Source: a virus. From it: a stretch of DNA of 22,440 nucleotides. Position 1 is the first letter of the stretch. Each line of letters opens with the position of its first letter. The translations under genes and the position numbers were made by a program. Positions 21,339 to 22,440 of the stretch are shown one piece after another. The DNA lies in the IMG/VR virus record IMGVR_UViG_3300032236_000292, positions 1 to 22,440 of that record; one strand, written 5' to 3'. The notes below the pieces were generated by a model. That model saw only the letters and a program-made list of their open reading frames with translations, searched no databases and was not told the DNA's origin.

Positions 21339-22440
21339 TAGACCCACGTACCAGACAATGTAGTTGTAGTTGTGCTATTAAGTTTGTATACTGCCATCCA
21401 TGCAGCGCTAGTTGTAGGACCAGTTCCAGTTGCGTTTTGACTTTGCCCAAACCCTAGCGACATACGACCTCCACTAGTCGCGCCTGTTGTAAGATATGCG
21501 TAACCACGTATAAACTTTGTTCCTGCAGTAGTTCCAGCCGTTCCTAAGTTTACACCTACATTTATTACACCACCGCTAGCTGTTGAGACAGTTGAGTCAA
21601 TAGTAGACGAGTTCCAAGACGTATTTACCGAATAAATACTAGAAGGAGTTGTTGCTGTACCACCAGATGTCTGATAAAGAATAGAGGTATTCCAAAATCC
21701 TGAAGATGCAGACGCGTCTTTTGCTAATGTAATGTAGTACTCAATGTAATACTGAGATGAGTTATCAATAGTAATATACCTTGGAGTTCCTACTCCTGAA
21801 ACAATACTATCTTGGAATACATTTGTCATAGTACCACCAGTTGTAGAACCATTTACAGTTGTCGCAAGTACGCCGCGGGCTACTAGTGTTTTATCGACAA
21901 ACCCCAGACCAGTACCTCCGTATAAAACAGGAACAGTTCCAGTAGAAATATTGCTTCCGTTCAATACTGTTAAACCAGTTGTAGCACCAGTTCCTCCATA
22001 AAGAACGTTGATAGTTCCAGTAGAAATACTTGAGCCACTGAGAACTGTAAGACCCGTGGTAGCTCCAGTACCACCATTAAGAATAGGAACATTTCCCGAA
22101 ATGTTTGCTGCATTTAAGTTAGTAAGAGAAGCACCATTACCACTAAACGTTCCAGAAGTTGTGGTACCAGTTACAGATAAACTTCCTAAAGTTCCAACAG
22201 AAGTGATACCAGTTGCTGTAGTGACGCTTGTGGATAAAGTAGTACCACTAATTTTAGACGCATCAACAGCATAAGGTAAGGAGTTCCAGTTAGTACTACC
22301 ATCCCCTATTTTAAATCTACCCACATTAGCGCCAGTAGGGTCGGTAACAAAACCTAGTTCACCCGTAGCCAAAACTGAGTTCTGAGCAGCCCAGTTACCC
22401 GAAGTATCTCTACGCACTTGAATTTGTGTAATACGAGCCA
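21338..22440 (-). CDS. Fiber protein with Mtd-like N-terminus and GGTG repeats
   Basis: The frame is open to the window edge, whose last bases read (N)TG GCT CGT ATT ACA CAA; the start is therefore probably ATG with its A at 22441, giving MARITQIQVRRDT. Using the GTG at 22417 would cut the conserved start. The N-terminus (RRDT...NW...N..LATGELGFVTD, then FKIGDGSTNWNSLPYA) matches the Mtd/fiber N-terminal domain. Residues 106-170 (counted from 22417) hold a triple repeat, followed by a beta-rich tip (about 175-359). It lies on the head side of the operon, so it may be a head fiber, though a tail fiber is possible. Confidence 0.75.
   Translation of the reverse strand, partial: ARITQIQVRRDTSGNWAAQNSVLATGELGFVTDPTGANVGRFKIGDGSTNWNSLPYAVDASKISGTTLSTSVTTATGITSVGTLGSLSVTGTTTSGTFSGNGASLTNLNAANISGNVPILNGGTGATTGLTVLSGSSISTGTINVLYGGTGATTGLTVLNGSNISTGTVPVLYGGTGLGFVDKTLVARGVLATTVNGSTTGGTMTNVFQDSIVSGVGTPRYITIDNSSQYYIEYYITLAKDASASSGFWNTSILYQTSGGTATTPSSIYSVNTSWNSSTIDSTVSTASGGVINVGVNLGTAGTTAGTKFIRGYAYLTTGATSGGRMSLGFGQSQNATGTGPTTSAAWMAVYKLNSTTTTTLSGTWV
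21908..22102 (-). repeat. Triple GGTGATTGL repeat in the fiber shaft
   Basis: Three units of about 25 residues lie in tandem: IS.G...ILNGGTGATTGLTVL, IST.....LYGGTGATTGLTVL and ISTG.....VLYGGTGLGF. The GGTG turns suggest a triple-stranded fiber shaft. Protein identity between the first two units is high; the third diverges after GGTG. Confidence 0.8.

Noticed and set aside
21908-22102. Tandem repeats considered as a CRISPR-like array
   Set aside because: The units are in frame, have no unique spacers and encode a fiber-shaft repeat.

Overview
This AT-rich window is tailed-phage DNA. Every convincing gene lies on the minus strand, so transcription runs from high to low coordinates. The genes encode a contractile (myovirus-type) tail. 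Several features hint at an actinobacterial host, possibly a freshwater low-GC one: a TGCPT-type Cys-rich miniprotein, a YFDG...W.GT tail-protein C-terminus, and a tiny MCATCGCG-type protein. This host call is inference. No tRNA, CRISPR array, insertion sequence, terminase, portal or major capsid gene is visible; the head genes probably lie beyond position 22440.

Region 1 (22440 to 19078, read leftward) is the end of a head/neck operon. It holds a fiber with an Mtd-like N-terminus (its start codon is missing only its first base), a 32-aa Cys-rich protein, an unknown 111-aa protein, a probable neck/head-closure protein, four tiny Lys- and/or Cys-rich proteins and a 108-aa beta-rich protein. 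A good intrinsic terminator at 19039-19061 closes it. Three of the tiny genes (52, 39 and 32 aa), and a fourth at 18836-18955, were found by direct translation.

Region 2 (18955 to 2306) is a tail operon that may start from a promoter near 18983-19011. In order it encodes a 39-aa protein, a tail-completion-like protein, a tail-terminator-like protein, sheath, tube, a gp26-type tail assembly chaperone with a likely +1 frameshift extension, the probable tape measure, a CIS-tube-like adaptor, a LysM protein, a gp27/gpD-like hub, a gp5-like OB-fold protein, gp25, a gp6/J-like wedge, a very large gpI-like protein with carbohydrate-binding-like domains, and a small accessory fiber-like protein. Most junctions overlap by 4-8 bases or carry a Shine-Dalgarno site inside the preceding gene, so translation is probably coupled.

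Region 3 (2248 to 1) is a replication module behind its own sigma70-like promoter (2277-2304). It holds a Rossmann-like unknown, a winged-helix initiator-like protein, a 50-aa helical protein and a DnaC-like helicase loader cut by the window edge. A lambda-like origin may lie inside the initiator gene.

The most striking signals are: (i) a UUU-CGU-C shift site at the end of the chaperone gene that would join it to a 51-residue extension; (ii) an OB-fold spike protein split by a C1q/TNF-like domain; (iii) two families of small beta modules inserted repeatedly into different virion proteins, including the sheath; (iv) a candidate origin in the linker-coding part of the initiator gene; (v) a hairpin that could hide a ribosome-binding site only in read-through transcripts. 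No wholly new defence or enzymatic system is apparent.
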